Positions 7,522 to 16,314 of a DNA stretch of 51,822 nucleotides are shown here, in pieces. The stretch is from an uncultured Alphaproteobacteria bacterium (GTDB lineage Bacteria; Pseudomonadota; Alphaproteobacteria; HIMB59). The translations under genes and the position numbers were made by a program. Location: NCBI GenBank assembly GCA_902601865.1, contig CACKOX010000009.1, forward strand, positions 1-51,822. The letters run 5' to 3'. Each line of letters starts with the position of its first letter. Position 1 is the first letter of the stretch. The notes beneath the pieces were generated by a model. The model ran no database searches. It saw only the letters and a program-made list of their open reading frames with translations, and was not told where the DNA came from.

Positions 7522-10035
7522 ATGAACTTGCTAGTAGTAGAATCTCCAGCTAAAGCCAAAACAATTAATAAATATCTTGGTAATGATTTTGAAGTCATAG
7601 CAACTGTAGGTCATTTCAGAGATTTAGCTAAAAAAGATGGAGTCAAAGTTACAGAAGACTATAGTGACGTCGAACTTAATTGGGAAACAACAGCAGCAGG
7701 ACTAAAGATGCTTGATGGTATTGAAAAAAAAGCTGAAGGATACGAAAAAATTTATTTAGCCACTGACCCAGACAGAGAAGGTGAGGCAATAACATGGCAC
7801 TTAGTTAAGTCATTAGAAAAAAAAGTAGATAAAAATAAATTTAAAAGAATTACATTTAACGAAATTACTAAAAACGCTGTAATAAAAAGTTTTGATGAAG
7901 CAAGAAAAGTAGATGATAATCTTGTATCGGCTTATTTAGCTCGAAGAAGCTTAGATTATTTAGCAGGATACAGTTTATCTCCTGTCCTATGGAGGAAAAT
8001 GCCAGGGAGTCGATCTGCAGGGAGAGTCCAATCAGTAGCAGTAAGACTTATTTATGAAAAAGAGATTGAGATAGAACAGTTTGAACCAGAGAAATTCTAT
8101 AAAATAAATGTTCACGGGGAAATTAATGGCGCAAAACTAGATACTTCAATCACTAGTTTAGAAGGTGAAAAAGTTGATAAACTTTTCTTTAGAGATGAAG
8201 CATTAGCTAATAAAGCTAAAAATTATTTGAAATCAAATAATTTTTTCATCAGAAAAATTGATGAAAGAACAATATCTCGCAAACCTAAAGCACCTTTTAG
8301 TACCTCAACTTTACAACAAACTGCTAATAGTCAACTAAACTTTAGTGCTAGTCAAACTATGACTATTGCTCAGGGTTTATACATGGGAATAGATATAAAC
8401 AAAGAAACCATAGCCCTTATCACATACATGAGAACTGATAGCATTACACTTTCAAAAGACTCGATAGATACTATAAGAGAAAATATATCAAAGGATTACG
8501 GAGATAAGTATTTACCTGATAAACCCATTGAGTATAAATCTAGAAAAAAAAATGCTCAAGAAGCTCATGAAGCAATAAGACCAACTGATATTTCTATAAA
8601 ACCAGAGGATATAAAAGACTTTTTAAATGAAGAACAATTTAAACTTTATGATTTAATCTGGAAAAGAACAATAGCTTCTCAGATGACAAGTGCTGATACT
8701 AACCAAAACACACTTCAAATAGATTGTGAAGAGAAAAATTTAACTTTAAAAGCTACACTTGGTAAATTAATTTTTGATGGATATAAAAAAGTTTATAATC
8801 TTCAAGAAGATGATGAAGAACAGATTATTTCATTATTAGAAAATATAAAAGAAAATGATAAATATATTGTAAATGAAGTTGAAGCACTCGAGTCATTTAC
8901 TTCTCCTCCTTCAAGATACACTGATGCGAGTCTTGTTAAGAAATTAGAAGAGCTAGAAATTGGAAGACCCTCAACATATGCTTCTATAATTCAAACCATT
9001 GTTAATAGAGGTTATGTTTTAAAAAGTGGGAAATCATTTATCCTTAATGATCGTGGTAGAGTAGTTAATGTATTTTTATGTAACTACTTTAAAAAATTTC
9101 TTGAATATAAGTTTACGGCTGATTTAGAAAACCAACTTGATGATGTTGCTGCAGATAAAGCAGAATGGAAAAATATAGTTTTAAACTTTTGGAAAGATTT
9201 TGAATTTTTCATCAATGAAGTAATGGGTAAGCCCAATAGAGAAGTCATAGACGTAATAAATGATGAACTATCTCCCGTAATTTTTAGAAAAATAGGTGGA
9301 GATATTGATATCAAATGTTCATCTTGGGCTAATACTGAAAATTGTGAAGGTAACCTAGGTGTTAAGGTAGGAAAAATGGGTGGGTTTATTGGATGTTCTA
9401 ACTACCCTGAATGTAAATTTACAATTTCTATTGGTGCCTTTGTAAAAGAAGTAAACCCAAAAAATCGTGAAGGTGATGAAATCATCACTTTTCCAAGAAC
9501 TTTAGGAATAGATGCTGACTCCAAAAAAGAAATAGCAGTTCATTTAGGTCCCTATGGCTATTATCTCCAGTTAGGAAAAGAAATAGATGAAGATAAGCCT
9601 AAAAGAGTAACTCTTCCAAAGAGTTATGATCAAAATACAATCGGCATGAATATTGCAAGTCAATTAATTAAATTACCTATCACTCTTGGAAATTTTCCAG
9701 ATAGCGAAGATCCAGTTGTAGCTAACATAGGTGCCTATGGTCCGTATGTTAAATACCAAGATATTTATGCATCTTTGGGCAGAAAATATGATGTTTTAGA
9801 AATTGGTTTAGATCAAGCTGTTGAATTAATTACAATCAAAAAAAATAAACCAACAAATAAAGTTAGAGAAATAGGTATACTTAAAAGAAGAAAACAAAGA
9901 GCTAATCTTTATAAAGGAAAATCTGGAAAATATTATTTTAAGATAGGAATAATGAATTACAAAATTCCACCTGAGTACGATGGTGAAAATTTAACAATTG
10001 AAGATGTTGAAAAGATACTTAAAGCTAGTCGCTAA
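7522..10035 (+). CDS. topA: DNA topoisomerase I (type IA)
   Basis: 837 residues. Relaxes negative supercoils through a 5'-phosphotyrosine. The N-terminal TOPRIM domain begins LLVVESPAKAKTINKYLG with the acidic DPDREGEAI motif. The catalytic Tyr302 lies in ALITYMRTDS. HEAIRPTD and IGRPSTYASII are further family blocks. The C-terminus has one clear four-cysteine zinc-ribbon (CSSWANTENCEG...GCSNYPEC) followed by repeated acidic/GPYGxYxQ-type modules, as in alphaproteobacterial TopA. The 3' end overlaps aspS on the other strand by 11 bases. Confidence 0.97.
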   Translation: MNLLVVESPAKAKTINKYLGNDFEVIATVGHFRDLAKKDGVKVTEDYSDVELNWETTAAGLKMLDGIEKKAEGYEKIYLATDPDREGEAITWHLVKSLEKKVDKNKFKRITFNEITKNAVIKSFDEARKVDDNLVSAYLARRSLDYLAGYSLSPVLWRKMPGSRSAGRVQSVAVRLIYEKEIEIEQFEPEKFYKINVHGEINGAKLDTSITSLEGEKVDKLFFRDEALANKAKNYLKSNNFFIRKIDERTISRKPKAPFSTSTLQQTANSQLNFSASQTMTIAQGLYMGIDINKETIALITYMRTDSITLSKDSIDTIRENISKDYGDKYLPDKPIEYKSRKKNAQEAHEAIRPTDISIKPEDIKDFLNEEQFKLYDLIWKRTIASQMTSADTNQNTLQIDCEEKNLTLKATLGKLIFDGYKKVYNLQEDDEEQIISLLENIKENDKYIVNEVEALESFTSPPSRYTDASLVKKLEELEIGRPSTYASIIQTIVNRGYVLKSGKSFILNDRGRVVNVFLCNYFKKFLEYKFTADLENQLDDVAADKAEWKNIVLNFWKDFEFFINEVMGKPNREVIDVINDELSPVIFRKIGGDIDIKCSSWANTENCEGNLGVKVGKMGGFIGCSNYPECKFTISIGAFVKEVNPKNREGDEIITFPRTLGIDADSKKEIAVHLGPYGYYLQLGKEIDEDKPKRVTLPKSYDQNTIGMNIASQLIKLPITLGNFPDSEDPVVANIGAYGPYVKYQDIYASLGRKYDVLEIGLDQAVELITIKKNKPTNKVREIGILKRRKQRANLYKGKSGKYYFKIGIMNYKIPPEYDGENLTIEDVEKILKASR

Positions 10036-11800
10036 TTTTTTTTAAATTTAATTCTTTTAATTGTTTGCTATCAATTTTAACTGGCGCATTCATCATTAAA
10101 TCTTGGGCTCTTTGATTAAATGGAAAAGCTATAATCTCTCTTATATTTTCATTATCACTAAGCAACATTATTATTCTATCTAATCCAGGTGCACAGCCTC
10201 CATGTGGTGGGACTCCATAATGAAAAGCCTCAAATAAAGCACTAAATTTTGTTTTAATTTCACTTTCGCCATATCCGGCGATTTCAAAAGCTTTTTTCAT
10301 AATATCTGGTCTATGATTTCTTATGGCTCCCGATGACAGTTCTATACCATTGCAAACAATGTCATATTGGTAAGCTAAAACGTTTAAGGGATCTTCTTTT
10401 ATTAACTTATCCATTCCTCCTTGGGGCATTGAAAACGGATTATGACTGAAATCAATCTTGCCTGTTAAAACATCTTTTTCATACATAGGATAATCAACTA
10501 TCCAGCAAAACTCATATTTATTTTTATCTATTAAGTTTAAATCATCTCCTACTTTTGCAATAACCTTTGAGGAGAAATCATATGACTCTTCTGGTAAATC
10601 ACACACAAATAATAAACCATCATTTTGATTAAAATTATTGTCTTTAATCATTTGATTTAATTTTTCTTGATTAAAATTTTTAGCTAAAGGGCCTTTTGGT
10701 AATAAATTCTCAAAGTTTATATATCCCAAACCTTTTTTTCCTTGTTCTTGTGCCCATTTATTTAAATTATCATAAAAACTTCTTGGCTTACCCTCAGACT
10801 TCAAAGCTTGTATACAATTAACTATGGCTCCTTTTTTTATTAAATTTTCAAAAATTTGAAGACCGGATCTCTCGAAATATCTTGTAACATTTGTAAGTCT
10901 TAATGGATTCCTTAAATCTGGTTTGTCACATCCAAAATTTTCAATACTGTCTCTGTAAGTAAAAGTTGGAAATGGAAGTTTATTTATAGATTTTTCTTTA
11001 GATTTAAATTTATCAAAAGTGTCAAATAGTAAACGACTAATAACATCTAAAATATCTTCTTGTGTAGCAAAGCTCATCTCCATATCAATTTGATAAAATT
11101 CGCCTGGTGATCTATCAGCCCTACTATCCTCGTCCCTAAAACAAGGGGCTATTTGAAAATATTTATCTACGCCTGAGGCCATGTAAAGTTGCTTAAATTG
11201 TTGAGGAGCTTGGGGTAAAGCATAAAAAGACCCTTTGTGTATTCTTGATGGTACAAGATAATCTCTTGCACCTTCTGGAGAGGGGGCTGTTAGAATTGGT
11301 GTAGCTAATTCCATAAATCCCTCGTTATTCATAAATCCTCTTACAAAATTAATAATATTATTTCTTAGTTTAATATTGTGTTGCATCTTAGATCTTCTGA
11401 GATCTAAATACCTATATTTTAATCTTACTTCTTCTCCATAATCATTATCTGAATTCACCTCAAGTGGGAGTGTTTTGGAGCACTGACTTAGTATTTCGAA
11501 GTTTTCAATTTTTAGCTCAACTTCCCCTGACTCTAAATTTGAGTTAATAGTTTCTTCACTTCTTTTCGTAATTTGACCATAGATTTTAATAACATCTTCA
11601 TTTTTTATTTTTGATAATTCATTAAAATTTACTGATGAATTATCTACAACACATTGTAGAAGTGATGTTGAGTCCCTTAAATCTATGAATAATAAGTTGC
11701 CATGATCCCTAGATCTATTAACCCAACCAGAAACAGTAATTTTCTTATCTACTAGTTCTTTATTTATGTCTTTTAAATAATAATCTCTATAAACGTTCAT
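10025..11800 (-). CDS. aspS: aspartyl-tRNA synthetase, probably non-discriminating (Asp/Asn)
   Basis: 591 residues, bacterial-type class IIb synthetase. An OB-fold anticodon domain (VSGWVNRSRDHGNLLFIDLRD) is followed by the catalytic core with motif 2 (FRDEDSRADRSPGEFYQID), a GAD-type insertion and motif 3 (GCAPGLDRIIMLL). Residue 33 is His in RDHG. Bacterial AspRSs that also charge tRNA-Asn carry His here, while the discriminating E. coli enzyme has Leu. Together with gatCAB this suggests Asn-tRNA is made by amidation; that is inference. Third gene after the DUF2066-like gene and hdaA, overlapping hdaA by 14 bases. Confidence 0.95.
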   Translation of the reverse strand: MNVYRDYYLKDINKELVDKKITVSGWVNRSRDHGNLLFIDLRDSTSLLQCVVDNSSVNFNELSKIKNEDVIKIYGQITKRSEETINSNLESGEVELKIENFEILSQCSKTLPLEVNSDNDYGEEVRLKYRYLDLRRSKMQHNIKLRNNIINFVRGFMNNEGFMELATPILTAPSPEGARDYLVPSRIHKGSFYALPQAPQQFKQLYMASGVDKYFQIAPCFRDEDSRADRSPGEFYQIDMEMSFATQEDILDVISRLLFDTFDKFKSKEKSINKLPFPTFTYRDSIENFGCDKPDLRNPLRLTNVTRYFERSGLQIFENLIKKGAIVNCIQALKSEGKPRSFYDNLNKWAQEQGKKGLGYINFENLLPKGPLAKNFNQEKLNQMIKDNNFNQNDGLLFVCDLPEESYDFSSKVIAKVGDDLNLIDKNKYEFCWIVDYPMYEKDVLTGKIDFSHNPFSMPQGGMDKLIKEDPLNVLAYQYDIVCNGIELSSGAIRNHRPDIMKKAFEIAGYGESEIKTKFSALFEAFHYGVPPHGGCAPGLDRIIMLLSDNENIREIIAFPFNQRAQDLMMNAPVKIDSKQLKELNLKKISD

Positions 11801-12407
11801 AATGCTCTTTAATTAGTGACAAATTAATATTATGGTTATTCTCATAAAGCAAATAATTAATAGTTTTAGCTGCCTCAAAAGCTGACAAGTATGTTCTTTC
11901 AATATGGTTCATGACTTCAATAATAATCTGTTCAGAGACTGTAATAGATTTCAAAGATAAATATTTATTAATTAATTTGAAGAGAAGATCATTGCTAGGA
12001 TTTTGAATATTACACAAGTTAAATTGCTTAAGTCTTGAGACTACGTCAGGCAAGTAAAACTCATTTGATAAATTTTCAATAGAAGTCTCAGAGGTAAATA
12101 TAGTTAAGGGAATATCATTGGAGATAAAAAACTGTAAGAAATGGAAAAATTTCTCATCTTGCGCAGGTAAAATGTTTAAGTCTAGAAAAGTTTCTTTATT
12201 AAAATTTAGGTCGTTGGGAACTTTCTCAATTAAATCAATATTATGATTAGTAGAAAACTTTTTTGCTATAGTTGTTTTTCCAGATTTTTTTGGACCATAA
12301 ATAACTAAATATTTGATTCTTTTATCAAGTGATTGAATTGCTGTATCGTTTTCAAATGAATATATAATTTCATTATCAGAACTATCTAAATTTAAAAATG
12401 TTTGCAC
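11787..12407 (-). CDS. hdaA: HdaA-like DnaA-inactivating AAA+ protein
   Basis: 206 residues: an AAA+ domain like DnaA domain III without the DNA-binding domain IV. Hda/HdaA binds the replication clamp and stimulates ATP hydrolysis by DnaA after initiation. The N-terminus MQTFLNLD resembles a clamp-binding motif (QxxLxL). Walker A is GPKKSGKTT around residues 39-47. The Walker B region (ETFLDLNILPAQDEKFFHFLQFF) lacks the usual pair of acidic residues but keeps the FHxLxF pattern. The start is GTG at 12407 within TAGTG, sharing one base with the upstream stop. Its position beside purM is the usual alphaproteobacterial one. Confidence 0.82.
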   Translation of the reverse strand: MQTFLNLDSSDNEIIYSFENDTAIQSLDKRIKYLVIYGPKKSGKTTIAKKFSTNHNIDLIEKVPNDLNFNKETFLDLNILPAQDEKFFHFLQFFISNDIPLTIFTSETSIENLSNEFYLPDVVSRLKQFNLCNIQNPSNDLLFKLINKYLSLKSITVSEQIIIEVMNHIERTYLSAFEAAKTINYLLYENNHNINLSLIKEHYERL

Positions 12408-13042
12408 TAAAAAAAGTTAATTAAGAAATTAATTTGTTTGTTATTATAAAAATTCTCAAATTCTAATATTATCTTATTTTGCATATAAGATAATATCTTT
12501 GGCTCTAAACCTGTAAAATATTTTAATTTATTATAATTTGACGCATCAATAGATAGTTGATAAGAGGTTTGATTTTTTTCTAAAAGTTTAACCCATAATA
12601 ATTTTATATTTGTATCTTTAGAAAACTTAGCCAATCGAAAATAATTTTTTTTATGGTTTAAATAAACATATGACTCTTTATCATAATTTTTTACTATAAA
12701 AATTGGGCAATCATCAAATTTATTATTAAACTTGAAAAAATTATTTTTAATAGAGCAATTTAAAAGAATTATATTATGATCAATTTTCTTAGAATTTAAA
12801 TCTCTAGATAAATTATCCACATCTATATTTAGAGATATCTTAGTGCTACTAAAATTAATATTATATATATTTTTCTCTATTGTAGTAATTACATTCTCTT
12901 CCGAAATTGAATTATTAATTCTCTCTAGAAGTTCTTGATAATTTTGAAGATTGCTATCTTTTTGAATAGTAATTTCTTGATAAGCTGATAAATTTTTTAA
13001 ATTAAATACAAAGAAAATACTAATTAGACATAAATATTTCAT
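12407..13042 (-). CDS. small exported protein, probably a reduced DUF2066 protein
   Basis: 211 residues with a signal peptide (about 1-20, ending LSAYQ), so periplasmic or secreted. No known catalytic motif. In many Alphaproteobacteria a DUF2066 protein of about 350 residues lies between hdaA and purM. Here residues 25-90 show a compatible pattern (NYQELLERIN, then KISLNIDVDNLSRDLNSKKI, like the LLERL and LTVRF-D blocks of DUF2066). The assignment rests on position plus weak resemblance, and the protein is shorter than the family. The ATG at 13042 shares its first base position with the divergent purM start. Confidence 0.55.
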   Translation of the reverse strand: MKYLCLISIFFVFNLKNLSAYQEITIQKDSNLQNYQELLERINNSISEENVITTIEKNIYNINFSSTKISLNIDVDNLSRDLNSKKIDHNIILLNCSIKNNFFKFNNKFDDCPIFIVKNYDKESYVYLNHKKNYFRLAKFSKDTNIKLLWVKLLEKNQTSYQLSIDASNYNKLKYFTGLEPKILSYMQNKIILEFENFYNNKQINFLINFF

Positions 13043-13992
13043 TGAGCAAACTATACAAAAAATCGGGTGTTGATGTAATAAAAACTGACAAACTTATTGG
13101 TCAAGCTTTAAAATTTATTAAAAGTTCTCACACCGATAAAGTTTTAGGAAACAAACTAGGTTTTAGTGCGGAGTATAAAGTCAATAAAGACGTTACATTA
13201 TGTGCGGCTACAGATGGTGTTGGCACTAAAGCAATATTATCTGCAGAACTTAATGAATATAAAGGAATAGGCCAAGATTTAGTTGCTATGTGTTCAAATG
13301 ACTTGTTGTGCAACAAAGCAAAACCGCTCTTTTTTTTAGACTATTTTGCGTGCAGTTCGGTTAAGTCAAAACAATACACTCAAATTCTAAAAAGTATTAC
13401 TAGTGCATGTAAAAAGATTAATTGTTCACTTATTGGAGGAGAAACTGCTGAAATGCCCTCATTATACAGTGGAAATCATTTTGATATTGCAGGATTTTTA
13501 GTAGGTATAAGAGAAAAACAGAAGATTTTTAAAATTTCAAAAGGAGATCTAATATTTGGAATTAAATCAAATGGTTTTCACTCTAATGGATATTCACTAA
13601 TTAGAGATATTATAAAAAAGAATAAAATTAATATAAAAAGAGCGATATTTAATAAACAAAAACTCTCTGCACTCATAATAAAACCGACACGCCTATATCA
13701 TCAATTCATAAGTAATAATGATTTAAGATATATAAAAACACTTTCTCATATAACAGGGGGTGGTATCTATACAAATTTTAAAAGGAGTATTCCTAAAGGA
13801 ATAAAATTTGATTTAAATATTCCTTCTCTACCTAGAGAGTATGATTTTATAAAAGATAATATTAATATTACTGATAATGAATTAATGGAAATATTTAATT
13901 GTGGAATAGGAATGATATTTGTAATAAATAAAAAGCATCATGATAGATTTATTAAAAGGAACTTATTTAATTTAATTGGTGAAATTAAATAA
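13042..13992 (+). CDS. purM: phosphoribosylformylglycinamidine cyclo-ligase (AIR synthetase)
   Basis: 316 residues, about 30 shorter than E. coli PurM. Closes the imidazole ring in purine synthesis using ATP. Family blocks: YKKSGVDV at the N-terminus, CAATDGVGTKAIL (ATP/substrate loop), LDYFACS, SLIGGETAEMPSLY, GIKSNGFHSNGYSL and HITGGGIYTNFKR. The start must be the TTG at 13042, since SGVDV begins only 6 residues later and no ATG is available. It shares base 13042 with the opposing start codon, so any promoter lies inside the DUF2066-like gene. purN follows with a short overlap. Confidence 0.94.
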   Translation: MSKLYKKSGVDVIKTDKLIGQALKFIKSSHTDKVLGNKLGFSAEYKVNKDVTLCAATDGVGTKAILSAELNEYKGIGQDLVAMCSNDLLCNKAKPLFFLDYFACSSVKSKQYTQILKSITSACKKINCSLIGGETAEMPSLYSGNHFDIAGFLVGIREKQKIFKISKGDLIFGIKSNGFHSNGYSLIRDIIKKNKINIKRAIFNKQKLSALIIKPTRLYHQFISNNDLRYIKTLSHITGGGIYTNFKRSIPKGIKFDLNIPSLPREYDFIKDNINITDNELMEIFNCGIGMIFVINKKHHDRFIKRNLFNLIGEIK

Positions 13993-14521
13993 TTATAAAA
14001 AAGTTTCGTTTTTAATATCTGGAGGTGGGTCAAATCTTTTAAAAATATTAAAAAATAATTCTGTAAATAAAGATTTTGAAGTAGTTACTATAATTAGTAA
14101 TAACAAGATATCTGCAAAAATTAAATCATATCTAAATAAATTTTATAAAAATGTTTTGGTAGTGGAGTTTCAAACAAAATTAAAAAAAAAAAATTTCTTT
14201 GCTACAGACATTATTTTTTCATTAGGATATATGAAAGTTATAGAAAAAAGTATTATTAAAAATTTTGATGTTATAAATCTTCACCCCTCCATTCTACCCA
14301 CTTATAAGGGTCTAATGACACAAAAAAGAATGTTGATAAATAATGAAAAAAACTATGGTTTTACTCTTCACAAAGTTTCTAATGCATTAGACGAAGGTGA
14401 GACCATCTCTAATAAAATTAGAAAAATTAACACTAAGAATGAAACAGAGCTTTTATATAAACATAAAAGCTTAGAGCATGAATTTGTGTATAAGCAGTTT
14501 ATAGATTATTTACTAGACTAA
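13979..14521 (+). CDS. purN: phosphoribosylglycinamide formyltransferase (GAR transformylase)
   Basis: 180 residues from GTG at 13979; a TTG at 13976 would add one residue. Transfers a formyl group from 10-formyl-THF to GAR. Visible: phosphate loop [15 protein letters not shown], the catalytic segment [14 protein letters not shown] (Asn and His), and [16 protein letters not shown] carrying the His and Asp of the active site. Slightly short for the family (about 200-215). It overlaps the end of purM by 14 bases, and its 3' end overlaps ndk on the other strand by 9 bases. Confidence 0.93.
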   Translation: MKLNNYKKVSFLISGGGSNLLKILKNNSVNKDFEVVTIISNNKISAKIKSYLNKFYKNVLVVEFQTKLKKKNFFATDIIFSLGYMKVIEKSIIKNFDVINLHPSILPTYKGLMTQKRMLINNEKNYGFTLHKVSNALDEGETISNKIRKINTKNETELLYKHKSLEHEFVYKQFIDYLLD

Positions 14522-14926
14522 TTCAGATCCAGAAAAAAAGAAACTAATTTCAATTTTTGCGTTTTCCTCTGAGTCACTTCCATGTACAGAATTTGCCTCA
14601 ATAGACTCAGCATATTGCTTTCTAATAGTGCCTTCTTCAGCTTCTGCCGGATTAGTAGCTCCCATTATTTTACGATATTTAGCCACAGCATCTTTTCCTT
14701 CTAAAACTTGAACTTGAACAGGGCCAGAAGTCATATACTCAACTAAGCTATTAAAAAAAGGTCTTTCTTTATGTACTTCATAAAATATCTCTGCTTGATT
14801 TTTAGTTAAATACATTTTTTTTGATGCTAATATTTTTAAATGTGAGCTTTCAATCATTTGATTGATGTGTCCGATTAGATTTCTCTTTACTGCATCGGGT
14901 TTAATTATTGAAAATGTTTTTTGCAT
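14513..14926 (-). CDS. ndk: nucleoside-diphosphate kinase
   Basis: 137 residues. Exchanges the gamma phosphate between nucleoside triphosphates and diphosphates through a phosphohistidine. The start [16 protein letters not shown] is canonical, and the active-site His115 lies in [15 protein letters not shown]. It sits 8 bases downstream of pepA on the same strand, so it is probably the second gene of a pepA-ndk unit, and it ends inside the 3' end of purN. Confidence 0.97.
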   Translation of the reverse strand: MQKTFSIIKPDAVKRNLIGHINQMIESSHLKILASKKMYLTKNQAEIFYEVHKERPFFNSLVEYMTSGPVQVQVLEGKDAVAKYRKIMGATNPAEAEEGTIRKQYAESIEANSVHGSDSEENAKIEISFFFSGSELV

Positions 14927-14934
14927 ATTATTTT

Positions 14935-16314
14935 CTAATTTTTGAAATATTTATTTATAAAATCTACAATTAATGTCAAGCCGAAACCAGTAGAGCCTTT
15001 GTTGTTCATAATATCTCCACTATTCTTCCATGTTGTACCTGCTATATCAAGATGTGCCCACTTTGTGTTTTTAGGAACAAACCTCTGTAAAAATTGAGCT
15101 GCAGTAACTGAACCACCATATCTACCTGCTCCAATATTTTTTAAATCTACAAATGGTGAATTAAGCTCTTTATCAAAGTCATCGTGTAAAGGCATTCTCC
15201 AAACTTTTTCATTAGTATCAAGCCCAGATTTATATAATGTTTCAGCTAATTTATCATCATTACAAAATAATCCAGCATAATGCTGGCCCAAAGCAACCAT
15301 TATTGCTCCTGTTAATGTTGCAAAATCGATTACAATCTTTGGATTATATTTTTCACAACCGTAGGTGATAATATCAGCTAGGACAAGTCTACCTTCGGCA
15401 TCTGTATTCAAAACTTCAACATTTATTCCTTTATAAGACTTAATAATATCACCTGGTTTATAAGCGCTACTACTTGGCATATTTTCAACAAGTCCAACAA
15501 TCCCAGCGTAAGTGAAATTTGTTTTGACTTCACTTAGATATTTAATAATTGAAGCTGTTACAGCAGCACCTGCCATATCCCATTTCATGTCTTCCATTCC
15601 ACCACTAGGTTTGATAGATATTCCTCCACTATCAAAGCAGACACCTTTACCAACAAATAAAATATCAACATTTTTTTTTGAATTTTTCTTCTTAAATTCC
15701 ATTACAACAGGCTCTCTTTTACTACCTTGACTAACTGCTAAAAGACAATTTAAACCAATTTTTGTTATTTTTTTTTTATCAAGTGTTAATACACTTACAT
15801 TACTCTTACTTATTTGAGACTGTGTTCTTTTCGCAAAAGAAATTGGATAAATAATGTTACTTGGCTCAGAGACTAATTCTTTCAAAAAATTAATAGAATT
15901 TAACAAAATTGAATAGTTTTTAGAAATTTTAAAGTTAGTTTTATATTTTGATTTAATTGAATTTTTTTTGTAATTAGAAAATATGAAATCTTTCTTTAAA
16001 AAGCCGAAAGCTAATGCATCTAAATGGGGTTTATCACTATCATTTACAATAATTTGAGAAATTGAATATTTAATTGAAATATCGTAAACAAATGATCCTA
16101 AAATAATTTTATTAAAATGAGAGACATGAGAGTTTTCTTCATAAATATTTAATACATACTGAGAATTTTTTATGTTAATTGAATATTTAAAAATAGTGAT
16201 TTTGTTATAACTATAATCAGTTAAATCTTTTTTTTTTAATGATTTGCCACAGATGTAAACTGATAATTTTATACTTTGATTAGGTTTATTTATTAAGTTA
16301 AATTGAGCTTTCAT
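14935..16314 (-). CDS. pepA: leucyl aminopeptidase (M17)
   Basis: 459 residues from the ATG at 16314. Dizinc exopeptidase of the M17 family that recycles peptides. The C-terminal catalytic half has [19 protein letters not shown] (metal-binding Lys and Asp), MKWDMAGAA, and the signature [12 protein letters not shown]. The N-terminal half is poorly conserved and Lys/Asn-rich, as usual. Another in-frame ATG lies at 16338, but MKAQFNL at 16314 fits the family start. The ATG shares the palindrome CATG with the divergent lptF start. ndk follows. Confidence 0.93.
   Translation of the reverse strand: MKAQFNLINKPNQSIKLSVYICGKSLKKKDLTDYSYNKITIFKYSINIKNSQYVLNIYEENSHVSHFNKIILGSFVYDISIKYSISQIIVNDSDKPHLDALAFGFLKKDFIFSNYKKNSIKSKYKTNFKISKNYSILLNSINFLKELVSEPSNIIYPISFAKRTQSQISKSNVSVLTLDKKKITKIGLNCLLAVSQGSKREPVVMEFKKKNSKKNVDILFVGKGVCFDSGGISIKPSGGMEDMKWDMAGAAVTASIIKYLSEVKTNFTYAGIVGLVENMPSSSAYKPGDIIKSYKGINVEVLNTDAEGRLVLADIITYGCEKYNPKIVIDFATLTGAIMVALGQHYAGLFCNDDKLAETLYKSGLDTNEKVWRMPLHDDFDKELNSPFVDLKNIGAGRYGGSVTAAQFLQRFVPKNTKWAHLDIAGTTWKNSGDIMNNKGSTGFGLTLIVDFINKYFKN
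16276..16304 (+). promoter_or_regulatory. candidate lptF promoter inside pepA
   Basis: TTGATT (16276-16281), a 17-base spacer, TAAATT (16299-16304), then 8 bases to the lptF ATG at 16313. It lies wholly within the first codons of pepA on the opposite strand, as it must because the two genes have no spacer. Predicted leader 1-2 bases. Hexamers and spacing are reasonable for sigma-70, but A+T richness makes chance matches likely. Confidence 0.35.
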
